From Edaphobacter paludis (GTDB lineage Bacteria > Acidobacteriota > Terriglobia > Terriglobales > Acidobacteriaceae): a stretch of DNA of 64,000 bases. The DNA lies in contig NZ_CP121194.1 of the NCBI RefSeq assembly GCF_039993895.1, forward strand, positions 2,418,001 through 2,482,000, given 5' to 3'. Below the pieces are notes generated by a model. The model searched no databases. It worked only from the letters and a program-made list of their open reading frames with translations, and was not told where the DNA came from. Positions 25,823 through 36,227 of the stretch are shown here, one piece after another; position 1 is the stretch's first letter, and each line of letters begins with the position of its first letter. A program made the position numbers and the translations under genes.

Positions 25823-26518
25823 TCAGCAGGATTGCCCATAGGTAGCTGAAGCCCCATGCTTCCTGAAATAGTGGCGATCCAGCAGCGCCTGCGACACACC
25901 CTTGCACTGTGCCTCCAAAGTCAATGTGCGATAAGCCATCCGCGCCACTGCCTCCAGCACCACTGCATTATGCGCGGCATCATGCGGAGTCCTTCCCCAA
26001 ACGAAGGGAGCGTGACCCGCCACTAAACAGGCTGGCACGGCCAGAGGATCGATTCCCTTGAAGCGATTGACGATCGCCAGCCCCGTTTCATGTACATACC
26101 GCCCGCCGATGGCCTCGTCGGTAAGCTCTTCCGTCACCGGAACCGGGCCGTAAAAGTAGTCAGCATGCGTTGTTCCCAGTGCGGGAATCGCCATTCCCGC
26201 CTGCGCAAAGCTCGTCGCATACTCCGAGTGCGTATGCACGACTGCGCCGATATCGGCGAATTCCCTGTAAAGCAGCGTATGCGTATCGAGATCGGAGGAT
26301 GGCCGCAGCTTGCCCTCGACGATCTTGCCCTCCAGATCGGTCACCACCATATGCTCTGGCCGAAGCTCATCATAATCAACGCCGGAGGGCTTGATAACCA
26401 CCAGTCCCTGCTCCCGGTCGACGCCGCTGGCGTTACCAAACGTATAAAGGACAAGCCCCCGCCGAACCAGTTCAAGATTGGCCTCAAGCACCGACTTCCG
26501 CAATTCTTCAAGCAACAT
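25823..26518 (-). CDS. araD: L-ribulose-5-phosphate 4-epimerase
   Basis: A 231-residue class II aldolase/epimerase. Substrate and metal motifs are visible: TFGNASG near the N-terminus, IKPSGV, HTHSEYATSFAQ with two zinc-type histidines, and the third in VAGHAPFVWG; the C-terminal half resembles AraD closely (YFYGPVPVTEELT). The enzyme converts L-ribulose-5-phosphate to D-xylulose-5-phosphate in L-arabinose use. ATG at 26518 is chosen because AAGGGAG lies 8 bases upstream; a TTG 21 bases further out would overlap that ribosome site. No araA or araB is adjacent. Confidence 0.89.
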   Translation of the reverse strand: MLLEELRKSVLEANLELVRRGLVLYTFGNASGVDREQGLVVIKPSGVDYDELRPEHMVVTDLEGKIVEGKLRPSSDLDTHTLLYREFADIGAVVHTHSEYATSFAQAGMAIPALGTTHADYFYGPVPVTEELTDEAIGGRYVHETGLAIVNRFKGIDPLAVPACLVAGHAPFVWGRTPHDAAHNAVVLEAVARMAYRTLTLEAQCKGVSQALLDRHYFRKHGASATYGQSC

Positions 26519-26616
26519 AGACAGCTTCTCCCTTGGCAAATCCGCACGATCTTATAGAAGACCTTCAGAATATCTGAAACGCCTATGCAGATGCGTTCCC
26601 TTGATAGAGTAAGGAA

Positions 26617-27855
<1,239 letters not shown>

Positions 27856-28026
27856 AATTTATTTCTAAAATCATCTCGGGGGAGCGATTATCAGCTATCC
27901 ATTCGCAGATTTCCCTTGAAAACCCGGTAGCAAGTGACGTTTATGCCCCAAGACGACTATCCTAGACACAGTGCATTTTCGAGCGCTGATCTACGACCCC
28001 GGCGATCGGGGATATAAGGACTGCTT
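27856..28026. promoter_or_regulatory. Upstream region of aceE
   Basis: 171 bases with a small CCCC/GGGG hairpin (about 27996-28013) just before the ribosome site AAGGA of aceE. A TTGAAA at about 27916 could be a -35 element, but no confident -10 was assigned. No PdhR-type operator was recognised. Confidence 0.35.
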
Positions 28027-30693
28027 ATGACCATGAAACTTGAAACTCCGGCCCAGATCGACTTTTCAGAAGAAGTGTCCGAGTGGATTGAGGCGTTCGA
28101 CGACGTCATTGCGAGCGACTGGGAGCACGGTGCGGAACTGCTGGGAGCCCTGCGACAGAGAGCGCAGCAAGCCGGAGTGCCAACGCCAAGTGAGCTGACC
28201 ACTCATTACCTGAATACGATTCCCAAGCACGATGAGGTTCCCTATCCCGGCGACAGAACGCTTGAGCGCCGTGTCGAAGCCCTCATTCGCTGGAACGCAA
28301 TGGCGATGGTGCATGGGCAAAATAAAAAAGATGCCGGTATCGGCGGCCACATCTCGACATATTCCTCTCTTGCAACCCTGCTTGAGGTTGGCTTCAATCA
28401 CTTCTTCCGCGCAAAGTACGGAGAGGAGCCTGGCGACTTTATCTACTTCCAGGGCCACGCATCCCCGGGCGTATACGCCCGCGCCTATCTCGAGGGACGG
28501 TTCGACGATGAACACCTCAAAAATTTCCGCCATGAGCTACGTGATACGCCGGGCCTAAGCTCCTATCCCCACCCATGGCTGATGCCGAACTTCTGGAACT
28601 TCCCCACGGTGTCCATGGGCATCGGTCCTCTGAACGCCATCTACCAGGCGCGCTTCATGCGTTACCTGGAACATCGCAGCCTCATTAAGCCAACCGACCG
28701 CAAGGTATGGGCATTCGTCGGCGACGGCGAAACGGACGAAGTCGATACACTGGGCGCGATCTCTGTCGCCGCGCGCGAGAATCTCGACAACTTGATTTTT
28801 GTGGTGAACTGCAACCTGCAGCGCCTTGACGGGCCGGTGCGCGGCAATAAACGCATTATCGACGAACTCGAAGGACACTTCCGCGGAGTCGGATGGAATG
28901 TTATCAAGGTGATCTGGGGCTCCGATTGGGATGCGCTCTTTGAGCGTGACCACACCGGCCTGCTGCTACGCCGCATGGAAGAGTGCGTCGATGGCGATTT
29001 CCAGACGTTCAAGGCAAAGGACGGTGCCTACCTTCGCGAGAACTTCTTCGGTAAATATCCGGAACTGCTGGAATTGGTGCGCGATATGACCGACGAGCAG
29101 CTTGAACGCCTGCATCGTGGTGGTCATGATCCTGCGAAGATCTACAACGCTTACAAGCGGGCAATGGAGCATAAGGGCGGCCCGACAGTCATCCTGGCGA
29201 AGACCGTCAAGGGTTACGGCATGGGCTCGTCGCAGGCACGTAACGCCACGCACAACGAGAAGAAGATGGTCGACTCCGAGTTGGCGGCATTCGTAAAGCG
29301 GTTCGACATTCCCATTCCCGAAGAGGCGGCAGCACACGGCACGCCCTATCGCCCCGCGCAGGACGCGCCCGAGATCGCCTATATGCAGGAGCGGCGCCGG
29401 GAACTAGGCGGCCACATGCCGAAGCGCGAGGTGCCGAAGTTGGACTTCACCGCACCCTCATTGGATTATTTTGCTGAATGGACGGGCGGATCAAACAAGC
29501 GCGCCGTTTCGACGACGATGGGCTTCGTAAGCATTCTTCGCCATCTGCTGAAAGACCCCAAGATCGGCAAACTGATTGTGCCGATTCTCCCCGATGAAGG
29601 CCGCACCTTTGGTATGGAATCGGCGATTCGCCAGGTAGGCATCTATGCGCCCGAGGGCCAGAAGTATAGCCCCCACGATGCCGATATGCTGCTCTACTAC
29701 CGTGAGGCGCAGGACGGCCAGATTCTGGAAGAAGGCATAACCGAGGCGGGATCGATGGCGTCCTTCACGGCGGCAGGTACGGCGTACGCTAACTACAAAA
29801 TCCCGACGATTCCCTTCTACATGTACTACTCGATGTTTGGATTTCAACGCATCGGAGACATGGTATGGGCGTTTGCGGACGCACGCGGCAAGGGCTTCCT
29901 GATGGGCGGCACCGCCGGCCGCACGACCATGCTTGGCGAAGGCCTGCAGCATCAGGATGGACACAGCATCGTGCTGGCCAGCACAGTCCCGACCTGCCTC
30001 ACCTACGATCCAGCGTTCGTCTATGAGCTCGCTGTCGTGGTGCAGGACGGCATTCGCCGGATGTATGAGAAGGGCGAAGACGTCTTCTACTACATCACCA
30101 TGTACAACGAAGACTATGCCATGCCCGCAATACCGGAAGGCGCAGCCGAGGGCATTCTCCGTGGAATGTACAAACTGAAACCGGCTGCCGAAGGGGAAGC
30201 GGTAGCGCAACTCTTCGGAAGCGGAACCATCCTGAACGAAGTGCTCCGGGCGCAGGAAATTCTGGCAGCGAAATACGGCGTCCAAACCAACGTCTGGAGC
30301 GTAACCAGCTATACCGAACTGCGGCGCGATGCCTTGGCCGTGGAGCGGTGGAACCGCCTGCACCCTGCAGAGAAGGAACGTCAGAGCTATTTGCAGACGA
30401 CGCTTGACGGGACGCAGGGCCCCATCATTGCAGCGAGCGATTATATGAAGGTGGTGCCCGATCAATTGTCGCCGTGGCTCACCAGCAGGCTGGTATCGCT
30501 GGGAACTGACGGCTTTGGACGCAGCGACAACCGCGAGCATCTGCGCCGGCATTTTGAAGTAAACGCAGAGTCCATCGTTGGAGCAACGCTGTCGAAGCTC
30601 TCTCGCGAGGGCAAGTTCAAGCCGAAGCAGGCACAGAAAGCATTGGCAGAGCTCGGTCTTGACGTTGAGTCTGCTGATCCTGCTAAAGCCTAG
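28027..30693 (+). CDS. aceE: Pyruvate dehydrogenase E1 component, homodimeric type
   Basis: An 888-residue AceE that decarboxylates pyruvate with thiamine diphosphate and passes the acetyl group to lipoyl-E2. Substrate/cofactor signatures are present: GGHISTYSS at about 105-113, the TPP-Mg motif GDGETDE at 232-238 with NCNLQRLDGPV at 261-271, and KTVKGYGMG, near 395. Length matches the roughly 890 residues of E. coli AceE. AAGGA precedes the ATG; an ATG two codons downstream is an alternative. E2 and E3 genes are not beside it; an intrinsic terminator follows, separating it from a degenerate E1-alpha-like gene. Confidence 0.94.
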   Translation: MTMKLETPAQIDFSEEVSEWIEAFDDVIASDWEHGAELLGALRQRAQQAGVPTPSELTTHYLNTIPKHDEVPYPGDRTLERRVEALIRWNAMAMVHGQNKKDAGIGGHISTYSSLATLLEVGFNHFFRAKYGEEPGDFIYFQGHASPGVYARAYLEGRFDDEHLKNFRHELRDTPGLSSYPHPWLMPNFWNFPTVSMGIGPLNAIYQARFMRYLEHRSLIKPTDRKVWAFVGDGETDEVDTLGAISVAARENLDNLIFVVNCNLQRLDGPVRGNKRIIDELEGHFRGVGWNVIKVIWGSDWDALFERDHTGLLLRRMEECVDGDFQTFKAKDGAYLRENFFGKYPELLELVRDMTDEQLERLHRGGHDPAKIYNAYKRAMEHKGGPTVILAKTVKGYGMGSSQARNATHNEKKMVDSELAAFVKRFDIPIPEEAAAHGTPYRPAQDAPEIAYMQERRRELGGHMPKREVPKLDFTAPSLDYFAEWTGGSNKRAVSTTMGFVSILRHLLKDPKIGKLIVPILPDEGRTFGMESAIRQVGIYAPEGQKYSPHDADMLLYYREAQDGQILEEGITEAGSMASFTAAGTAYANYKIPTIPFYMYYSMFGFQRIGDMVWAFADARGKGFLMGGTAGRTTMLGEGLQHQDGHSIVLASTVPTCLTYDPAFVYELAVVVQDGIRRMYEKGEDVFYYITMYNEDYAMPAIPEGAAEGILRGMYKLKPAAEGEAVAQLFGSGTILNEVLRAQEILAAKYGVQTNVWSVTSYTELRRDALAVERWNRLHPAEKERQSYLQTTLDGTQGPIIAASDYMKVVPDQLSPWLTSRLVSLGTDGFGRSDNREHLRRHFEVNAESIVGATLSKLSREGKFKPKQAQKALAELGLDVESADPAKA

Positions 30694-30720
30694 CTTCAAC
30701 GATTGAAAGAATATTTTGAG

Positions 30721-30752
30721 ATCGAGGGTTCCTCACGGAGCCCTCGATTTTT
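30721..30752 (+). terminator. Intrinsic terminator after aceE
   Basis: A 12-base stem (ATCGAGGGTTCC with its complement, one T-G wobble), TCAC loop, then a run of five T. It lies 28 bases after the aceE stop and before the best start of the next gene, so the next gene is expressed by read-through or its own promoter. Confidence 0.92.
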
Positions 30753-30783
30753 GCAGAGCGATGCATCGACGGGGAGATCTCAT

Positions 30784-31656
30784 TTGAGCGAAACAGCGCC
30801 GCACGAAAATCCATTAGTGCCCAACAAGAAGCTTCGGCAGATCTACACAGCAATGGTCGAGGCAAGGTTGCTGGACGAACATATCGCAAAGCTACAGCGC
30901 AAAGCGAAATCGAGGCACCGGCTGTATTCCACATCTGGACAGGAGGCGTGCCGGGTAGCTACAGCGCTCGAACTGAACCCTGGTGACCTGGTCAGCGATC
31001 TTCAAGTCAGCGCAACGATGGACCTTCTCTTTGGGACTTCGCTCGCTCCTCTCCTCCGTCATGTCGCAGCCGTTGTCTCTGGCACCCAATCCCGCACTAC
31101 GCTCTTATCAGAAGAATTGACGGCGAAACGTCAATTGCCCTGGACCGACGACGCAAGCGACCGCCTGAAGATGGCACTCGGCGCGGCCCTTGCTTTCAAG
31201 ACCCTCAAACAGGACAACATTGTGGTGGCTTACACCCATCATGCAGACTTGCCGAAACGATCGTGGAATCAGGTTCTTGCGCTGGCGGCGGAGCTGAGTC
31301 TGCCAATCATTTTTGTAGTTCTTCCTGAACCTGACATCAAAAAATCCCCGGCTACAAACATCTGCGCGAAGGCGAGGTCGGCCGGCCTCCCGGGAATTCC
31401 CGTGGATGTAAACGACGCTGTGGCGCTGTATCGCGTTGCACAGGAATCGATTGGACGAGCCCGCGGAGGTGATGGTGCAGTCTTGATCGAGTGCATTTCT
31501 TACCGGCCAGCGGGGCAACGAAGTAACAAAATCGACGATCCTATCCTTCACATGAAAAACTTTATGACGGGACGCCAGGTTTGTAGTGAAGATTGGGCGG
31601 ATCACGCTGGTGATACTTTTCGTAAAAATTTGGCAGCATCAATCGTTAAGTCTTAA
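30784..31656 (+). CDS. E1-alpha-like (2-oxoacid dehydrogenase family) protein without TPP ligands
   Basis: A 290-residue protein aligned by eye with the E1-alpha subunit of branched-chain/acetoin/pyruvate dehydrogenases: RQIYTAMVEARLLDEHIAKLQ, STSGQEACRVATAL, ALGAALAFKTLKQDNIVVAY and LPIIFVVL keep the fold. The thiamine-diphosphate motif is lost: the GDG position reads HHA (152-154), the LN of the helix reads LA, the ENN after the strand reads PEP, and the late GH-S histidine is Gln. No E1-beta gene accompanies it. Probably a pseudo-enzyme, perhaps regulating AceE (inference). Start TTG at 30784 has GGGGAG 7 bases upstream; an earlier TTG would run through the terminator. Confidence 0.72.
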   Translation: MSETAPHENPLVPNKKLRQIYTAMVEARLLDEHIAKLQRKAKSRHRLYSTSGQEACRVATALELNPGDLVSDLQVSATMDLLFGTSLAPLLRHVAAVVSGTQSRTTLLSEELTAKRQLPWTDDASDRLKMALGAALAFKTLKQDNIVVAYTHHADLPKRSWNQVLALAAELSLPIIFVVLPEPDIKKSPATNICAKARSAGLPGIPVDVNDAVALYRVAQESIGRARGGDGAVLIECISYRPAGQRSNKIDDPILHMKNFMTGRQVCSEDWADHAGDTFRKNLAASIVKS

Positions 31657-31688
31657 ACCTGCCATCAACTACTGCACATCTAAGTCAA

Positions 31689-31712
31689 ATGACAGAAACG
31701 ATACACTGTCAT
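31689..31712. promoter_or_regulatory. Dyad ATGACAG-N10-CTGTCAT upstream of the Wzi-like gene
   Basis: Two perfect 7-base inverted arms separated by 10 bases (about 1.6 helical turns centre to centre), ending 25 bases before the start codon. The spacing suits a dimeric repressor or activator; a hairpin role is less likely because no T-run follows. No regulator is known. Confidence 0.4.
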
Positions 31713-31737
31713 AGCGATCTAAAAAGAAAAGTTTGAG

Positions 31738-33612
31738 GTGCGAGTGCGGAAAAGAGTCTATCTTCCTTTTGCGGTTATGGTTGCGTGTGCTGGGTCAGTT
31801 GTATTTGCGCAGACATCAACGGCCCCATCGCAACCACAGCCGGCCATGCCCGCCTATGCGCCACAAAATCAGACCGAGACGCCGGCAATAGCGCAGCCCC
31901 AGAAGGCCCCTCAGCCCGTCGTGCCGCCGGCAACCGCTTCGCCGCAAAATCCCTTCACCGCCTATGTACCTTACGGACCACTCGATGAAGACAAATTGCC
32001 GGACCACTACGGCTCAACGTACATTCCTGTAGATAGCTGGGTCTATCCAGCCATGACCCGCCTCTACTCCATGGGATTTCTAGACACTATGTTTCTGGGA
32101 ATGCGTCCTTGGACGCGCCGTAGCGCTCTGCACATGATCCAGGAATCGAAGTACGACATCATCAACAGCAACAACGAAGAGGCGCAGGATATCCTGGCGA
32201 AACTTTTGACCGAGTTCGATGCGGAGGTCCCTTCAGGATTTACGAAACGCGGCGCGGTCTATGGATTGGAGTCCACCTACACGAGGTTTATGGGAGTCGG
32301 TGGCACCACTCTGCGGGACAGCTATCACATCGGTCAGACAATCAATAATGATTACGGGCGCCCGTATCAATCCGGGTTCAACAACATCACTGGTTTTTCG
32401 ACGGTAAATGAGCTAGGACCGTTTTCACTCTATGTGCGCGGTGAGTACCAGCACTCGCCATCTGGGGACGGGTACTCTCATGCTCTGGCAACTCAGCTTT
32501 CGAATATCGACGGAATCCCATATACCCCTCCCAATGAACCTCAGGCCACAATTCCTGCCGGCCCTATCTCCGCACAGAACCCTTTTCGCCTGGTCGAAGC
32601 TTCTCTTTCCTTTCATCTGCTTGGCCACGAGATTTCAGGAGGCAAGACAGACGCTTGGCTTGGGCCAGCGGCTGGCGGAGCAATGGCGTGGTCCAACAAT
32701 GCGGAAAATATCTATTCCTTACGCGTGAACCGCGTTGAGCCTCTGAACGTCTTTTTGCTGTCTAAGCTGCTCGGACCGCTACGGTACGACTTCTTCATCG
32801 GAAGCCTCAAAGGACATACCTCTCCCAACAGCCCATGGGTTCACTCTGAGATGTTTTCTTTTCGCCCGACGGTAAACTTTGAATTTGGTTTCCAGAGGAC
32901 AATCATCTTCGGCGGCGAAGGCCACGAACCTGTCACGCTGCACACCTTTCTCCACGGCTTCTTCAATCTAAGTGATACAACCGAAGCTGTTAAATACTCC
33001 CGCAATGACCCCGGAGCCCGCTATAGCGATTTCAATTTTTCTTATCGCCTGCCCTTTGTGAGACGTTATGCCACCTTCTATGTAGATTCGATCGCACATG
33101 ATGACGTGACCCCCATTAGCGCTCCCAGGCGTGCTGCCTTCCGTACCGGTCTCTACATCTCTCAGCTTCCGAAGCTGCACAAGCTGGATTTCAGGGTTGA
33201 GGCCGTTACGACCGATCCAAAGGTGACCAGAAGTTATGGAGGCCAGTTTAATTATTTTGAAATAGTTCAGTTGCAGGGATATACCAACAAGGGATATATC
33301 ATGGGCGACTGGATTGGCCGCGAAGCAAAGGGCGGACAGGCATGGTTGACGTACCACCTCTCCGGCGACGAGTGGATTCAGTTGGAATATCTCAACAAGA
33401 AAACGCCCAAGGACTTCATCCCGGGCGGTACAACGCAGAATCAATTCAAGGCCAGCGTGGTGAAAAGGCTGAAGCCAGATCTGGAGATGAATGCATGGGT
33501 TCAGTACGAAGGATGGAAGGCTCCCATTTACAAATCCGGACTGCAGAAAGATACCACCGCCGCAATCCAATTAACGTGGTTCCCTAAGTTACATTCTTAT
33601 CCTCAGCGATAG
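31738..33612 (+). CDS. Capsule assembly Wzi-like outer membrane protein
   Basis: A 624-residue exported protein. Signal peptide residues 1-24 (hydrophobic VYLPFAVMVACAGSVVFAQ), a long Pro/Gln/Ala-rich linker (25-75), then the Wzi-type barrel with its early motif VPVDSWVYPAMTRLYSMG-like segment at about 98-115, and repeated beta strands to the end. Wzi binds capsule polysaccharide at the outer surface. Its position at the edge of the polysaccharide locus supports the assignment. Start is GTG at 31738 or the GTG two codons later (31744); GAGGTG upstream favours the second slightly. Confidence 0.8.
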   Translation: MRVRKRVYLPFAVMVACAGSVVFAQTSTAPSQPQPAMPAYAPQNQTETPAIAQPQKAPQPVVPPATASPQNPFTAYVPYGPLDEDKLPDHYGSTYIPVDSWVYPAMTRLYSMGFLDTMFLGMRPWTRRSALHMIQESKYDIINSNNEEAQDILAKLLTEFDAEVPSGFTKRGAVYGLESTYTRFMGVGGTTLRDSYHIGQTINNDYGRPYQSGFNNITGFSTVNELGPFSLYVRGEYQHSPSGDGYSHALATQLSNIDGIPYTPPNEPQATIPAGPISAQNPFRLVEASLSFHLLGHEISGGKTDAWLGPAAGGAMAWSNNAENIYSLRVNRVEPLNVFLLSKLLGPLRYDFFIGSLKGHTSPNSPWVHSEMFSFRPTVNFEFGFQRTIIFGGEGHEPVTLHTFLHGFFNLSDTTEAVKYSRNDPGARYSDFNFSYRLPFVRRYATFYVDSIAHDDVTPISAPRRAAFRTGLYISQLPKLHKLDFRVEAVTTDPKVTRSYGGQFNYFEIVQLQGYTNKGYIMGDWIGREAKGGQAWLTYHLSGDEWIQLEYLNKKTPKDFIPGGTTQNQFKASVVKRLKPDLEMNAWVQYEGWKAPIYKSGLQKDTTAAIQLTWFPKLHSYPQR

Positions 33613-33670
33613 CGAGGTTGAGAAATCATCAGCAGCGCCAGGTTTCGATATTCCCTGTTCTTGCTCGGCG

Positions 33671-34618
33671 TTATCGAGACCCGGCGCTGACGCAGTCTTT
33701 GAAATACTGCAAAGAGCTCTGCAGGCCTTGGCGGAGGCTAACCTTTGGTTCCCAGCCGAGGAGAGTCTTCGCTTTTGTAATATCGGGGCAGCGGCGGGTC
33801 GGGTCATCCTGCGGGAGGGGTTTCGCTATGATCTCGCCCTTCGTACCAGTAACATCTAGCACCTGCCGCGCACACTCCAGAATGGTCCATTCATCGGGAT
33901 TACCAATGTTCACCGGGAGATGCTCATCCGAATCAGCGAGCAGAACGATTCCCGCGATCAGGTCGGACACATAGCAGAAGCTGCGTGTCTGTGACCCGTC
34001 ACCATAGATCGTCAGAGGTTCACCACGAAGCGCCTGGGACATAAAGTTGGAGATCACGCGCCCATCATTAATCTGGAGGCGTGGCCCATAGGTATTAAAG
34101 ATGCGGACAAGATGCGTATTCACCCCGTAATAGCGGTGATAAGCCATCACAACAGCCTCAGAGAAGCGTTTGGCTTCATCGTAGACAGACCGTGGCCCAA
34201 TGGGATTGACGTTCCCCCAATAGGTCTCAACCTGCGGATGCACTTCGGGATCGCCATAGCACTCCGACGTGGAAGCATGAAGGTACCCGGCGTTGTATTT
34301 TCGTGCCAGATCCAACGTATTGACCGTTCCCGTCGAACCGACAGAAAGTGTCTCGACCCCAAGCCGACTGTAGTCGACAGGGCTGGCGGGCGAGGCAAAA
34401 TTGAAGATGAAGTCAACTTTTCCGGGATCGAAGGACTTGCAGATATCCTGTTCCTCAAAGCTGAAACGAGATTCTCCAGTGAGCTGCCTTAGATTATCCG
34501 TGCTTCCCGTGCAGAGATTGTCCACTCCTACGACCGTATGTCCGTTGGCCAGCAAAGCATCACAGAGGTGAGAGCCCAGAAAACCTGCGGCTCCGGTGAC
34601 AAGAATCCTTTGAGGCAT
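33671..34618 (-). CDS. UDP-glucuronate decarboxylase (UDP-xylose synthase)
   Basis: A 315-residue extended short-chain dehydrogenase. The NAD site is GAAGFLGSH (9-17), the catalytic triad is in STSECYGD (T117, E119) and Y146-x3-K150 (YDEAK). [13 protein letters not shown] and [14 protein letters not shown] are characteristic of UXS enzymes, which decarboxylate UDP-glucuronate to UDP-xylose via a 4-keto intermediate. It lies 68 bases downstream of UDP-glucose dehydrogenase on the same strand, whose product is its substrate. AAAGG precedes the ATG. Convergent with the Wzi gene. Confidence 0.88.
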   Translation of the reverse strand: MPQRILVTGAAGFLGSHLCDALLANGHTVVGVDNLCTGSTDNLRQLTGESRFSFEEQDICKSFDPGKVDFIFNFASPASPVDYSRLGVETLSVGSTGTVNTLDLARKYNAGYLHASTSECYGDPEVHPQVETYWGNVNPIGPRSVYDEAKRFSEAVVMAYHRYYGVNTHLVRIFNTYGPRLQINDGRVISNFMSQALRGEPLTIYGDGSQTRSFCYVSDLIAGIVLLADSDEHLPVNIGNPDEWTILECARQVLDVTGTKGEIIAKPLPQDDPTRRCPDITKAKTLLGWEPKVSLRQGLQSSLQYFKDCVSAGSR

Positions 34619-34686
34619 TAATCTTTGTTACCTTTCTTTATCTTGTAAATCGACCCCGTCCCATCGGAGAAGCGCCATAAAGTCGA

Positions 34687-36102
34687 TTACACCGTGCTCG
34701 AAACGGAGGCCTGCTTTACAGGATACGAAGCAGGACGTCCGATGCTGAGATAAGTGAATCCATGCTGCGCAGCGACATTAGGATCGTAGAGATTGCGGCC
34801 ATCAATGATGATGGGATAACGCATGATCTTGTTCAATTGCTCGAGATCGAGTGAAGCAAACTCCGGCCAGTCCGTCAGAATCAGCAAAGCGTCGGCATCC
34901 TCGGCCGCTTCATAGGCGCTGCCCGCGTAACGCAGCCGGTCACTGGCCGGAAGCGCTTCCTGCGCGCGCTTCATCGCGGCAGGGTCAAAAGCTGTGACGG
35001 AGCAGCCTTCAGCGAGCAGCATCTCGACCAGATCGATGGCCGGCGATTCCCGAATGTCATCCGTCTCCCCCTTAAAGGCCAGACCAAGTACACCGATTCG
35101 TTTCGTGCGCAGTGTCCATAAAGCAGATCGAACCTTCGCCAGAAAGCGCTTCTTTTGCTGAACATTGATCTTTTCCACCTCGCTCAAAAGGTTGAAATCG
35201 ATGCCCATCTGCTCAGCCACGGAGCGAAATGCGGCTACATCCTTGGGAAAGCACGATCCCCCATAACCAATGCCAGGACGAAGGAACTTTGGCCCAATGC
35301 GGCTGTCTAATCCCATTCCGAGAGCAACCTGTTCGACATTCGCGTCGGCAGCCTCGCACAGATTCGAAACAGCATTGATGAAGGAAATTTTCAATGCGAG
35401 AAATGCGTTCGAAGCATGCTTGATGATCTCGGCACTCTTCGTCGAAGTAAGCAGCAGAAGCGGTGGCTCCGTTGAACTGCAGTGCCCTTCGATGGCGTCC
35501 GGGCGCTTGTAGTATTCGCCGTCCGTCAATGGGGCATAGATGTCCTTCAGCAACGCTGAAGCTCGCTCGCTATCAGACCCCACCACAATGCGGTCGGGAT
35601 GGAGAAAATCGGCAACCGCAGTTCCTTCACGCAGAAACTCCGGATTCGAAACTACGTCAAACAGAGTGCGGTCAACTCCATTGCGTTCAATCGCCCGCCG
35701 GACCCATTCATTGGTGTACACAGGAACAGTGCTCTTCTCAACGATCACCTTGTAGCTGGTGATGGAGCGTGCGATTTCACAGGCGACCGCCTCGACATAG
35801 GAAAGGTCCGCGTCGCCAGCCTCGCTTTGAGGTGTTCCCACGGCGATAAAAATCGCGTCGCACTCACGAGTCGCCTCACCAAGGTCCGTCATAAAGCGGA
35901 TCTTCGTATTACGGTACCGTTCGAGAAGCTCTGGAAGGTGATTTTCATGAATAAGCGTGTCACCTCCTTGCAGGGCTGCGACCTTGCGATCGTCATTGTC
36001 CACACAAATAACCGTGTGACCCATTTCTGCAAAGCAAACCGCGGCGACCAACCCCACATAGCCCGATCCAACAACCGCAATTTTAGAGTTTTGATCCATC
36101 AT
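34687..36102 (-). CDS. ugd: UDP-glucose 6-dehydrogenase
   Basis: A 471-residue UDP-glucose/GDP-mannose dehydrogenase. N-terminal NAD site VVGSGYVGLV (10-19), IFIAVGTP, EKSTVPV, central NPEFLREGTA, and catalytic Cys284 in GGSCFPKD; C-terminal UDP-binding domain with LGLAFKGETDDIRESP. It oxidises UDP-glucose to UDP-glucuronate with two NAD+. Divergent from the Wzc-like kinase, which often phosphorylates and activates Ugd in other bacteria (known for E. coli and Bacillus; inference here). Start ATG at 36102, next ATG one codon later. Confidence 0.92.
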   Translation of the reverse strand: MMDQNSKIAVVGSGYVGLVAAVCFAEMGHTVICVDNDDRKVAALQGGDTLIHENHLPELLERYRNTKIRFMTDLGEATRECDAIFIAVGTPQSEAGDADLSYVEAVACEIARSITSYKVIVEKSTVPVYTNEWVRRAIERNGVDRTLFDVVSNPEFLREGTAVADFLHPDRIVVGSDSERASALLKDIYAPLTDGEYYKRPDAIEGHCSSTEPPLLLLTSTKSAEIIKHASNAFLALKISFINAVSNLCEAADANVEQVALGMGLDSRIGPKFLRPGIGYGGSCFPKDVAAFRSVAEQMGIDFNLLSEVEKINVQQKKRFLAKVRSALWTLRTKRIGVLGLAFKGETDDIRESPAIDLVEMLLAEGCSVTAFDPAAMKRAQEALPASDRLRYAGSAYEAAEDADALLILTDWPEFASLDLEQLNKIMRYPIIIDGRNLYDPNVAAQHGFTYLSIGRPASYPVKQASVSSTV

Positions 36103-36227
36103 TCGCCGAAAAATACCTCATTTCTAACAATATCTGATTTGATGAGTTTTGGCTTCATTCGCCCACACAGAAGTCGGGAAGCAATCAATTTCCCGCATGA
36201 TACGCGCACTCTAGTAGACTACAGGTA
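36103..36227. promoter_or_regulatory. Divergent promoter region between ugd and the wzc operon
   Basis: 125 bases between the divergent sugar-nucleotide and export operons, so a shared control region for the polysaccharide locus. AT-rich at 36110-36150. I cannot point to a specific operator. Confidence 0.4.

Noticed and set aside
29491..30699. Long minus-strand open frame opposite the C-terminal part of aceE
   Set aside because: No domain-like sequence, no ribosome site, and fully overlapped by a conserved enzyme.
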